A stretch of 8,354 bases of DNA, from assembly GCF_024764775.1 (NCBI RefSeq), contig NZ_JALIGC010000024.1, forward strand, positions 1-8,354. The letters run 5' to 3'. Both the position numbers and the translations under genes were made by a program. The notes under the pieces were generated by a model that was not told where the DNA came from, did no database searches, and saw only the letters and a list, made by a program, of their open reading frames with translations. Numbering within the stretch: the first letter of the stretch is position 1; every line of letters begins with the position of its first letter. This document shows, piece by piece, positions 1 through 5,113 of the stretch. The DNA is from Scandinavium manionii. GTDB lineage: Bacteria > Pseudomonadota > Gammaproteobacteria > Enterobacterales > Enterobacteriaceae.

Positions 1-127
1 AAGCTACGCAACAGCGCAGACACCACAACAAAGAGCGTCAAGAACCCTTGTTACACCGTTATCGGCGGCACAAATAGCGCCCTCTTGTGGGATGGATTGA
101 GCAAAGCAGATATTGCAGGCGGCAAGC
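1..127. repeat. Terminal direct repeat, left copy (circle overlap)
   Basis: These 127 bases are identical to the last 127 bases of the window (8228-8354). Both copies lie inside one reading frame that continues without a stop across the join, and the distance between copies (8,227) keeps that frame. A 127-base overlap is what a de Bruijn assembler run at k=127 leaves on a circular molecule. The simplest reading is a circular replicon of 8,227 bp, not a true repeat. Confidence 0.93.
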
Positions 128-963
128 TGTTCCGCAATCTTTGGGTAAATGCTGAGGCCAAACCAGCCGCCGATATTGGCGAGAAAGTGCGCCGCGCATT
201 ATCTGCCGATGTAGTGGAGTTCCCACAAGGGCTAGTTAAGCAACTGGGCGACCTTGCCACCATATGGCCTGCCGTTGAAGGACAAGACCCGCAGCCATTA
301 CAGGTGGTGTATGAATCCGGGCGCAATAGCGAACAGTCGTTAGCCTTAATCCTCGAAAGCAAGGCCGATTACTGGGCCGAACGCTACACCCTGAACGGGC
401 AACCGCTGGCGGCGTCAGTCTATCGCCGTATGGCTGAATTTTACCCGCGCATTGCCGCCATAATCGCCGTATTACGCAACAACCGCGCCCCGGTCATTAC
501 TGACGACGATTTGCAATGGTCGTTTAATTTCGTTGAAACCACTATGCGCCATTGGGTGCAGAACAACGCGCAGCTACAACAGGACGTCAACGGAATTGAC
601 GATTTAGCGATGCAGGCAATTAAGCTACATGCGCGGGTTATCGGGTTGTGGCGCAACGACCGCCAGCAGTTCGAACAGGAATACAGCACCCTCGTTAAAG
701 GGAAGCAATTAAGCACCGCTTGCATGGAGCGCGGCGGGTTCAATTGGGGCGCTATGTCTCGATTAATGCCAATCAGCCGCACAACCGTTAGAGAGCTGGG
801 CTACCGCAGCAAAGACGAGGCGTTAGCCAAACTGCAAAGCCACTTAATGACGCACCAGCTTGCTGTTATCGAGGCGGTGAAAGCACCGGGCGGCGGCAAG
901 CCATCGCCTTACATCTTCCTTACCGATAACGCCGTTGAATTATTGTACAACACACCGAATTAA
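1..963 (+). CDS. Primase-polymerase/DUF3987-like helicase fusion, C-terminal part (continued from 8227)
   Basis: Codon 1 of the window is residue 545 of the protein that starts at 6596. The strand YTVIGGTNS (562-570) fits the sensor-1 position of the ATPase core, and GGKLFRNLWV (584-593, R589) fits the arginine-bearing segment DUF3987 proteins carry after it. The remaining 270 residues are helical and end in a small region that resembles a winged helix (about 755-860, with ISRTTVRELG and a C-terminal YIFLTDNAVELL). This could bind the origin repeats that begin 75 bases past the stop. An internal ATG at 85 opens the frame in the linear window, but it is not the real start: the frame is open back to 6596 on the circle. 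The stop is at 961-963, followed by a terminator. Confidence 0.85.
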   Translation, partial: KLRNSADTTTKSVKNPCYTVIGGTNSALLWDGLSKADIAGGKLFRNLWVNAEAKPAADIGEKVRRALSADVVEFPQGLVKQLGDLATIWPAVEGQDPQPLQVVYESGRNSEQSLALILESKADYWAERYTLNGQPLAASVYRRMAEFYPRIAAIIAVLRNNRAPVITDDDLQWSFNFVETTMRHWVQNNAQLQQDVNGIDDLAMQAIKLHARVIGLWRNDRQQFEQEYSTLVKGKQLSTACMERGGFNWGAMSRLMPISRTTVRELGYRSKDEALAKLQSHLMTHQLAVIEAVKAPGGGKPSPYIFLTDNAVELLYNTPN

Positions 964-992
964 CACCGGGAACTTGTTAAAGTAGATGTTAA

Positions 993-1021
993 GGGCAGGT
1001 TGCAAAACCTGCTCTTTTTTT
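993..1021 (+). terminator. Rho-independent terminator after the replication gene
   Basis: The stem GGGCAGGTT (993-1001) pairs with AACCTGCTC (1006-1014) around a GCAA tetraloop, with one G-U pair, and is followed by a run of seven T (1015-1021). It lies 30 bases past the stop of the PrimPol-helicase gene and separates that operon from the putative origin. Confidence 0.9.
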
Positions 1022-1036
1022 ATCCAAATCCGGGCA

Positions 1037-1373
1037 AGTTGCGACGTTGTGACAGTCACACGATGGATGCGCACCGAGGTTGCGACAAGTTTAAGTTAAT
1101 GAATATTAAAGCAAAATCAGCTTGCGACGGTAAAAGGTTGCGACAGTCTTTATATACACCCATATACCCACAAAACCCCGGATGTAAATTTAACATTTAT
1201 CACCTGCACAAGAGTATCACTATCTGTCTTTGAGTGTCGCACTGTCGCAACCTATGAAAGAGTAGTTATATATATATATATATATGTATGTATTTAATAA
1301 CTTTTTCTCCTTCCCTGCCTGTTGCGACACTCACTGCGACACCCATCATTTTTTGACTGTCGAACGTCGCAAC
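1037..1373. other. Putative replication origin: GTTGCGAC iterons around an AT-rich tract
   Basis: Six exact copies of GTTGCGAC lie here: plus orientation at 1038, 1079, 1137 and 1321, and inverted (GTCGCAAC) at 1244 and 1366. Several one-mismatch or partial copies sit among them (GTTGTGAC at 1046, CTTGCGAC at 1121, GTGTCGCAC near 1234, CTGCGAC at 1334, GTCGAAC at 1359). A small palindrome, GTGACAGTCAC, is at 1049-1059. Between the two halves is a (TA)9 tract at 1267-1284 with further AT-rich DNA, suitable as an unwinding element. Iterons next to a primase-helicase gene are the arrangement of P4-like and many plasmid origins. Two reading frames cross this stretch, but the repeats make real coding unlikely. 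The role is inferred from position and layout. Confidence 0.75.
1267..1284. repeat. (TA)9 dinucleotide tract, candidate DNA-unwinding element
   Basis: Eighteen bases of pure TA alternation, the weakest-stacking sequence possible, placed between the two clusters of origin repeats. The neighbouring bases on the right are also AT-rich (to about 1302). Copy number of such a tract may vary between isolates or with assembly error. Confidence 0.7.
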
Positions 1374-1385
1374 CTCAATCCCCAT

Positions 1386-1680
1386 AATCCATACCCGCCC
1401 GTTGTCAAAATCCAAATAAAAAGGGGGTTAAATTATTTTTCTGTAGACAATTTGCACCGTTCTTTAAAAGTACCCGGTCACACAATTACCGCATGTTGTC
1501 CCTTGTGGGTTGCCCTTCACTCTGCAAAGCCGCCTTTGACCTTGTTAACTGGATTAACCAACAGAGCCGCACTTACTGACGCGCTACGCTTGTCCAACTG
1601 CCAACAGGCCACAATTAAAAATTGTGACCCGTCGCCAGTTCCCGAAAAACCCCGAGATCTTTAATGATCATTGCCTCTTA
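1386..1680. other. Gene-poor stretch between origin and recombinase
   Basis: No gene is supportable here; the plus frame that crosses it has no ribosome binding site and a composition unlike the other proteins. It holds one exact CCCTTGTGGG decamer (1500-1509) and a perfect 17-base palindrome at 1610-1626, CACAATT-AAA-AATTGTG, that could be an operator. A small GTTAA-CTGGA-TTAAC dyad lies at about 1543-1557. I see no convincing promoter or terminator. Confidence 0.5.
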
Positions 1681-1803
1681 ACTGGTAGTAATTGGGTATG
1701 CTTTGGCGCTACTAGTCCCAGCAGGCTTAATAGGTAGTAGCTTAACTAGCGTTGACAACACAAACGCTACCAGTATAATAACTACCATCCAAACGCTACT
1801 ACT
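1681..1803. promoter_or_regulatory. Candidate resolution site or operator array upstream of the recombinase
   Basis: The segment is dense in related half-sites. TAGCGTT (1747-1753) and AACGCTA (1763-1769) form a perfect 7-base dyad with a 9-base spacer. CAAACGCTAC occurs at 1761-1770 and again at 1790-1799. CGCTACTA occurs at 1707-1714 and 1794-1801. ACTGGTAG (1681-1688) is matched by its inverse CTACCAGT (1767-1774), and GGTAGTA recurs at 1684 and 1733. Resolvase genes of the gamma-delta type are often preceded by a three-part res site of about this length that overlaps their own promoter and allows autorepression. That function is inferred here. Confidence 0.5.
1752..1779 (+). promoter_or_regulatory. 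Perfect-consensus sigma70 promoter for the serine recombinase
   Basis: TTGACA (1752-1757) and TATAAT (1774-1779) match both consensus hexamers exactly, with a 16-base spacer. Transcription would begin near 1786, leaving a leader of about 30 bases before the ATG at 1816. A dyad covers the -35 box and spacer, and a second copy of CAAACGCTAC lies just past the start site. The promoter is therefore probably strong but repressed by a bound protein, plausibly the recombinase itself. Confidence 0.8.
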
Positions 1804-1815
1804 GAGACAACAGCC

Positions 1816-2436
1816 ATGAAATCTAACCGTGTTTATGCTTATCTCCGCGCCTCCACAACAGAACAGGACGCCAGCCGGGCTAAAGAAGCGTTGCAGGAGT
1901 TCGCCAGTGACCACGGCTACACAATCGCCGCTGAATTTATCGAGAACGAAAGCGGGGCGAGCCTCAAGCGTCCAGAACTGTTTAACCTGCTGAAAGTGGC
2001 ACAACCGGGCGACGTGCTGTTAGTTGAACAGGTAGACCGCTTGAGCCGTTTAAACGCTGACGACTGGCAAGCATTGCGCCAGACAATCAGCAGCAAAGGG
2101 ATTCGCGTTGTAGCGTTAGACCTGCCGACCTCGCACATACTGTTAAACACTGGCGACGAGTTCACCGGGCGCATGTTTGAGGCGCTTAATTCAATGATGC
2201 TCGATATGCTGGCGGCTATCGCTCGCAAAGACTACACAGACCGCCGCCGCCGTCAGGCTGAGGGCATTAAAAAGGCGAAAGAGCAGGGCACATACAAAGG
2301 CCGACCAATCGACACCAAGTTACACGGGCAAATTATCGCATTGCGTGAGGCTGGCAAGTCCTACAGCCAGATACAAGAGCTAACAGGCGCAGCAAGGACG
2401 ACAATTAGCAAAGTAATTAATTGCAGCAAGGCTTAA
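1816..2436 (+). CDS. Serine recombinase of the resolvase/invertase family
   Basis: A 206-residue protein of normal length for a small serine resolvase or invertase. It cuts and rejoins DNA through a covalent phosphoserine link. The catalytic N-terminal domain shows YAYLRAST with R11 and nucleophile S13, and EQVDRLSR with R75 and R78, matching the conserved arginines of gamma-delta resolvase. The long E helix follows (about 115-140), then RRRRQAEGIKKAK and KGRP, the usual link to the C-terminal helix-turn-helix (about 168-202, GKSYSQIQELTGAARTTISKVI). The ATG is only weakly served by a ribosome site but follows a perfect promoter. On a small circular replicon with no partner segment to invert, dimer resolution at the array just upstream is the likely job. 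DNA inversion, or insertion of the element into a chromosome, cannot be excluded. The family call is firm; the role is inferred. Confidence 0.93.
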   Translation: MKSNRVYAYLRASTTEQDASRAKEALQEFASDHGYTIAAEFIENESGASLKRPELFNLLKVAQPGDVLLVEQVDRLSRLNADDWQALRQTISSKGIRVVALDLPTSHILLNTGDEFTGRMFEALNSMMLDMLAAIARKDYTDRRRRQAEGIKKAKEQGTYKGRPIDTKLHGQIIALREAGKSYSQIQELTGAARTTISKVINCSKA

Positions 2437-3049
2437 CGCTCATTAAGCACAGCTAAACCCGCAACAGCCGCACGGAACTACATCGCAGCCCCTGCACATG
2501 CCCCTTAACTGGGGTATCTTTCTATCCCTATTTAGTTACAACATTCGATTACTGTTAACCCACAACGGCAGCAGAGCACAGCCTTGCTACTGGCAATCGG
2601 TTTCGCCTATCAAAAGACCCCGGCGGGGGGGTATTTTCCTATTTAGGGAATCAATGCCAGCCTCGACAAATTTTATAAAAATTTTCAATTTTTCTAGATA
2701 TTTTAGACAATCTGAATGCAAGCCTAACTTTACGGCACAATTGCTCATTAAATTAATAAGTTAACTCCATAAAATTGACATTTTTGCGTAAATTTGTAGC
2801 ACCTTGTATTAATTTTCAAAAACAGCGCCAGCCCTTGCCCTTCCTGCCTTGAAGACCAGAGCAGCGCCAGCCGCCTTAGCCCCTTGTGGGATTGCCTGTT
2901 GCCACTGCTGCCGGATTCCTGGCATAGTGCAGCCACCAGCCCCGCGAAGCCCCTACAGAGCGAATTACGGAGGCTGGTTAGCCTGTTGTTTGTTGTGGTT
3001 CCCCAGTGCAAGACGGTTAGCCCCTCCACCGTGAGAGAGGGGCGCATAA
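2437..3049. other. Long intergenic region without a supportable gene
   Basis: More than 600 bases with only low-quality open frames lacking ribosome sites. The left part carries an imperfect direct repeat: GGGGTAT at 2511 and 2628, each followed by CCTATTTAG (2527-2535 and 2638-2646). CCCC-GGC-GGGG near 2618-2628 could be a weak terminator for the recombinase. From about 2660 to 2820 the DNA is very AT-rich and includes a TTGACA at 2775 with no good -10 partner. From 2821 it turns GC-rich, with a CCCTTGTGGG decamer at 2881-2890 and CCACCAGCC at 2933-2941. A possible promoter for the 3165 operon is TTGCCA (2899) with CATAGT (2923), spacer 18, which is weak. A 7-base hairpin, GCCCCTC/GAGGGGC, lies at 3020-3043. 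Confidence 0.5.
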
Positions 3050-3162
3050 TTAAGGCCGCTGGCATTAAATGCCGCTTCGTTAGCCGGGGGTGTAACTCGT
3101 ACCTTCCCTCGATAGGGGTTCACGGCGGCACAATCCCCCACAAGGAGCGCCAGCGGCCTTAA
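3050..3162 (+). promoter_or_regulatory. Structured leader closed by a 14-base inverted repeat
   Basis: TTAAGGCCGCTGGC (3050-3063) is perfectly complementary to GCCAGCGGCCTTAA (3149-3162), which ends two bases before the ATG at 3165. Inside lie a second stem TGCCGC/GCGGCA (3070-3075 with 3125-3130), a CCCT-CGAT-AGGG hairpin (3106-3117) and an alternative palindrome GGCATT-A-AATGCC (3061-3073). The only ribosome-site-like sequence, AAGGAG (3142-3147), is separated from the ATG by 17 bases, all but a few of them in the outer stem. Folding could thus bring that site near the start codon, or hide the start. It may be a translational control element, a protein-binding site or a DNA structure; no known riboswitch is recognised. 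Confidence 0.5.
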
Positions 3163-3164
3163 CT

Positions 3165-3587
3165 ATGACCAGCGACGACACAACACCCGTTAAATTGACG
3201 TTCCCGGACGTGTATCAAGGCGTAATCGTTGGCGACCTGCCATCGGATGAAGAAATTAGCCGCAATCTGGCGGCGTGTAACGATTACACGCGCTGGCAGC
3301 GTATACGCCGCGCAAAGAAATTAAATATTAGCGTCGAATATTACACGGCTCTTTTAATGACGGGGGTTATGCGCCATATAGCAGCCGAAAAAACAAGACT
3401 GTTTAAGGCGGGTAAGCCAGTAGACCCGGACACCCCACCAGCACAACGACGGCGGCGAAATGGCGAAATTAAACCAAGGCCACGAAAGAAAACAGAAGGA
3501 ACGGGCGTTTATGCAACGCCTCCAATTAAACCCATAGAAACGGGCTATTTAAACCCGTCCTATTTCGACAAATTCAGGAGGCGTTAA
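3165..3587 (+). CDS. Unrecognised basic protein, first gene of the scaffold-like operon
   Basis: A protein of 140 residues that I do not recognise. The first half is mixed (acidic 20-32, then a helical, Arg/Lys-rich stretch NDYTRWQRIRRAKKLNIS at about 39-56). Residues 57-82 look helical, and the last third is strongly basic and proline-rich, with RRRR at 95-98, RPRKK at 105-109 and a terminal FRRR. Such a tail suggests nucleic-acid binding. Nothing indicates a membrane segment or signal peptide. The ATG is preceded by a structured leader in place of a normal ribosome site, and one base separates its stop from the next gene, so the two are surely co-transcribed. Given the scaffold-like neighbour, a phage-morphogenesis or packaging role (for instance a small terminase-like DNA binder) is conceivable but not shown. 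Confidence 0.75.
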   Translation: MTSDDTTPVKLTFPDVYQGVIVGDLPSDEEISRNLAACNDYTRWQRIRRAKKLNISVEYYTALLMTGVMRHIAAEKTRLFKAGKPVDPDTPPAQRRRRNGEIKPRPRKKTEGTGVYATPPIKPIETGYLNPSYFDKFRRR

Positions 3588-3588
3588 A

Positions 3589-4077
3589 ATGGCGCTTAAA
3601 TTAACAGTTAACGACTTGTCAGAAGTACCGGAAGCGGCGCAAGCGCTATATATCCCCACGGAAGACGGCAGCGGCTACCGCCTCGACGTAGAGCAGCCAG
3701 CGCCAGCCGAGCAGCGCCTAAGCGCCACCATTGCAGAAAGCGAGCTTGTTCGCCTACTGGATGCCAGCGGCGCTAACGGGTTCTTAATGGCTCCACACCT
3801 TGCCGAGCGCGTCAAGGCCGTTGTAGATGACATGGGCGCGGTTAAAATCAATTACTACAGCGAGCAAGGCAACCCGCAGACCGTCGAGCAGTTCAAAAAG
3901 GATGTGTTAGATAACCCGCGATTTTCTCGCCTCATTACTGGCAGTAAGGCGAGCGGCGGCGGTGGTTTTATCACCGACCACCAGACAGGCCAACAACGCC
4001 AGATTAAAGCCGCCAGCTTCCCTAACGAGCGATTGAGCCGAGCGCGTGACCTTTTGGCGGGTAAGTCCGGGCAGTAG
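3589..4077 (+). CDS. Compact phage scaffold-like protein
   Basis: A protein of 162 residues with a strong ribosome site, AGGAGG (3576-3581), seven bases before the ATG. Its first 35 residues (MALKLTVNDLSEVPEAAQAL, then YIPTEDGSGYRLDVE) resemble the opening of many phage scaffolding or minor structural proteins, which begin with a 'MALK...VPEA...LY...DG.Y.LDVE' pattern. Residues 51-126 (ESELVRLLDASGAN; RVKAVVDDMG; GNPQ; DNPRFSRLI; GSKASGGGG) resemble the C-terminal end of such proteins, including the Ser/Ala/Gly-rich stretch. The long central coiled coil usual in that family is nearly absent: only about 15 residues lie between the two parts. A C-terminal extension of 36 residues (127-162) follows. 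No capsid, portal or protease gene is present. It could modify the assembly of another phage's capsid, or be a remnant. The resemblance is from pattern memory and needs a profile search. Confidence 0.6.
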   Translation: MALKLTVNDLSEVPEAAQALYIPTEDGSGYRLDVEQPAPAEQRLSATIAESELVRLLDASGANGFLMAPHLAERVKAVVDDMGAVKINYYSEQGNPQTVEQFKKDVLDNPRFSRLITGSKASGGGGFITDHQTGQQRQIKAASFPNERLSRARDLLAGKSGQ

Positions 4078-4114
4078 TCCGGGCGACTTAACGATCATTA
4101 AGTTACGCCGTAAC

Positions 4115-4141
4115 AAAAAGGCCGCACTAGCGGCCTTTTTT
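4115..4141 (+). terminator. Strong bidirectional rho-independent terminator
   Basis: AAAAAGGCCGC (4115-4125) pairs perfectly with GCGGCCTTTTT (4130-4140) around an ACTA loop, with one more T after it. The T run serves the 3165-4077 operon. The A run on the left gives a U run to transcripts arriving on the minus strand, so it can also end the toxin-antitoxin operon that converges on it. Confidence 0.92.
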
Positions 4142-4153
4142 CTATATTCTGGT

Positions 4154-4209
4154 TAGTTTGCTGTGCAGGAGCTGCCCGCCGTTGGCGTTCACTCCTTCAC
4201 AGCAAACTA
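4154..4209. repeat. Long near-perfect hairpin between convergent operons
   Basis: TAGTTTGCTGTG (4154-4165) and CACAGCAAACTA (4198-4209) are perfect inverses of 12 bases. Inside, after a CA/TT internal loop, GGAG (4168-4171) pairs with CTCC (4192-4195). After a bulged C, TG pairs with CA, and CGCC-GTT-GGCG (4177-4187) closes the tip. The whole 56 bases fold with only small interruptions on either strand. No T run follows it, so it is not a plain terminator. A structured RNA, a processing signal or a single-strand DNA site are all possible. Confidence 0.65.
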
Positions 4210-4253
4210 TCATCTGTTAATACAAAGAAAGACCACCAGCCAACCGCACTTAT

Positions 4254-4454
4254 TTATCGCGGGTTAAATCCAGCTTCCCTTAAACCTTTATATGCGGCGT
4301 TTATGCCGTCCATCATTTCATGTGCCTCAGCACTAGACACTGCTTTTTCTTTGCAATCACTGTACGCCGTTCTTTTGAAGAATTGAGCAAGCGCAATAGC
4401 TTCAGCGGCTGTGACCTCAAAGTTAATTGTTAGCTTTTCACCTTCATTATTCAT
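4254..4454 (-). CDS. Small conserved-type hypothetical protein, third gene of the toxin-antitoxin operon
   Basis: A 66-residue protein. I place the start at the ATG at 4452-4454 (MNNEGEKLTINFEVTAAEA) because GAGGGTG lies just upstream. A longer reading from 4493 would add 13 residues that overlap the end of yafQ. The sequence EAIALAQFFKRTAYSD, then AEAHEMMDGINAAYKGLREAG with a terminal PR, resembles a small family of uncharacterised proteobacterial proteins with an 'ALAQFxKR...SD...A' core (I believe DUF7706, not certain). It follows the toxin stop by 13 bases, so it is in the same transcript. It may be an accessory or a hitchhiking gene; nothing in the sequence shows a function. It ends about 110 bases before the shared terminator. 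Confidence 0.75.
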   Translation of the reverse strand: MNNEGEKLTINFEVTAAEAIALAQFFKRTAYSDCKEKAVSSAEAHEMMDGINAAYKGLREAGFNPR

Positions 4455-4467
4455 ATGCACCCTCGCA

Positions 4468-4758
4468 TTAAAACAACTCACTATGTGAACCAAGGCGAGC
4501 TAATTTTAAAGAGCCTGTATTAACATCGCCTTCTTTTTTATATATGAGCACTAAATCAGGATGTAAATGCAAATCCCGGAAGGTACGCCAACCGCCCTTT
4601 AACGGATGGTCAACGTATCTTTCCGGGATTGGTTTATCATCCACCAGCAGAGAAAGAATTTCTATTAAATCATCCTCAACAGCTTTTCCGTGCTGCCCTT
4701 TCTTTTCTCGCTTGTAATCTTTTTTAAATTCCGTTGAGCGCTCAATCTTCCTCGTCAT
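4468..4758 (-). CDS. yafQ: YafQ-family mRNA interferase toxin (RelE superfamily)
   Basis: A 96-residue protein, full length for the family. YafQ binds the ribosome and cuts mRNA during translation, stopping growth when its DinJ antitoxin decays. The hallmark residues can be placed: H51 in DHPLKGGW, H64 and D68 in RDLHLHPDLVLIYKK, and H92 in the terminal RLGSHSELF, matching H50, H63, D67 and H87 of the E. coli protein. The toxin therefore looks active. The N-terminal stretch is rich in Lys and Arg (FKKDYKREKKGQHGK), as usual for ribosome binding. The ATG overlaps the antitoxin end by 17 bases and has no ribosome site of its own, so translation is probably coupled. On this replicon the pair should act in plasmid maintenance (post-segregational killing). 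Confidence 0.93.
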   Translation of the reverse strand: MTRKIERSTEFKKDYKREKKGQHGKAVEDDLIEILSLLVDDKPIPERYVDHPLKGGWRTFRDLHLHPDLVLIYKKEGDVNTGSLKLARLGSHSELF

Positions 4759-5023
4759 TATTTAAATCATCCATGAGAGCCGCAACATTATTAAACCGCT
4801 TGCCTTTATTACGCTCTAGTTGATTAATAGCCGCGCGAGTGCGCGAAGCCTTCCTGTAAGCCGCAGCAGGTACACGGAAAGGCATTGTATTTTTTTCTGC
4901 AACCTGCGCCATAAACATTCTAATGGCATCACTCACAGTCAAGCCCATAGACTCAATAACCAGCGTTGCCGACTCTTTTACATCGTCGTCAATTCGCGCT
5001 CTTACATAGGTTTCAGTAGCCAT
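4742..5023 (-). CDS. dinJ: DinJ-family ribbon-helix-helix antitoxin
   Basis: A 93-residue protein. I take the ATG at 5021-5023 (MATETYVRARIDDDVKE) as the start because GGAGG lies about seven bases upstream and the family starts this way; an upstream in-frame ATG at 5071 lies beside the -10 box and would add 16 foreign residues. The N-terminal ribbon-helix-helix (TYVRARIDDDVKESATLVIE, then GLTVSDAIRMFMAQVA) binds the operator as a dimer. The C-terminal half (PFRVP, then a charged helix and an acidic NNDEED tail) wraps and inhibits YafQ. The middle segment PFRVPAAAYRKASR is typical of DinJ/RelB. DinJ, alone or with YafQ, normally represses its own promoter; the tandem TGACTAC repeats upstream fit such an operator. 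Confidence 0.93.
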   Translation of the reverse strand: MATETYVRARIDDDVKESATLVIESMGLTVSDAIRMFMAQVAEKNTMPFRVPAAAYRKASRTRAAINQLERNKGKRFNNVAALMDDLNNDEED

Positions 5024-5060
5024 CTTTAAAACCTCCTTCAAACAATAGCCATTAGCTTTA

Positions 5061-5089
5061 ATTGTAGTCATGCTGTAGTCACATCACAA
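5061..5089 (-). promoter_or_regulatory. Promoter and operator candidate of the toxin-antitoxin operon
   Basis: Read on the minus strand, TTGTGA (5089-5084) and TACAAT (5066-5061) stand 17 bases apart, matching the consensus at four and five of six positions. The heptamer TGACTAC occurs twice at 11-base spacing (plus-strand GTAGTCA at 5064-5070 and 5075-5081), about one helical turn, within the promoter. It is a likely operator for the DinJ-YafQ complex. Transcription would begin near 5054, about 30 bases before the dinJ ATG. Confidence 0.65.
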
Positions 5090-5113
5090 GACTTTTCGCC
5101 CCGCCCTACTCCA

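Noticed and set aside
51..782. Minus-strand frames at 51-362 and 441-782
   Set aside because: They are antisense shadows of the helicase domain, which is strongly supported by its motifs.
1037..1373. CRISPR array
   Set aside because: The repeats are only 8 bases long, occur in both orientations and have irregular spacing.
1000..1664. Two plus-strand open frames (1000-1233 and 1284-1664) in the origin region
   Set aside because: They lack ribosome sites, cross the terminator, the iterons and the TA tract, and encode low-complexity, Cys/His/Pro-rich sequence unlike the other proteins of the replicon.
2748..3162. Open frames on both strands of the intergenic region (2748-3065 minus; 2849-3034 and 2884-3162 plus)
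   Set aside because: They overlap one another and the structured leader, have no ribosome sites and no recognisable domain.
3050..3162. Mobile miniature element with terminal inverted repeats
   Set aside because: The 14-base inverted repeats are not flanked by a target-site duplication, and the 3' arm abuts a start codon, which fits a leader structure better.
4154..4209. Integron attC site
   Set aside because: The hairpin has a stem-spacer-stem layout, but the required RYYYAAC and GTTRRRY core boxes are absent, and there is no integron integrase or cassette array.
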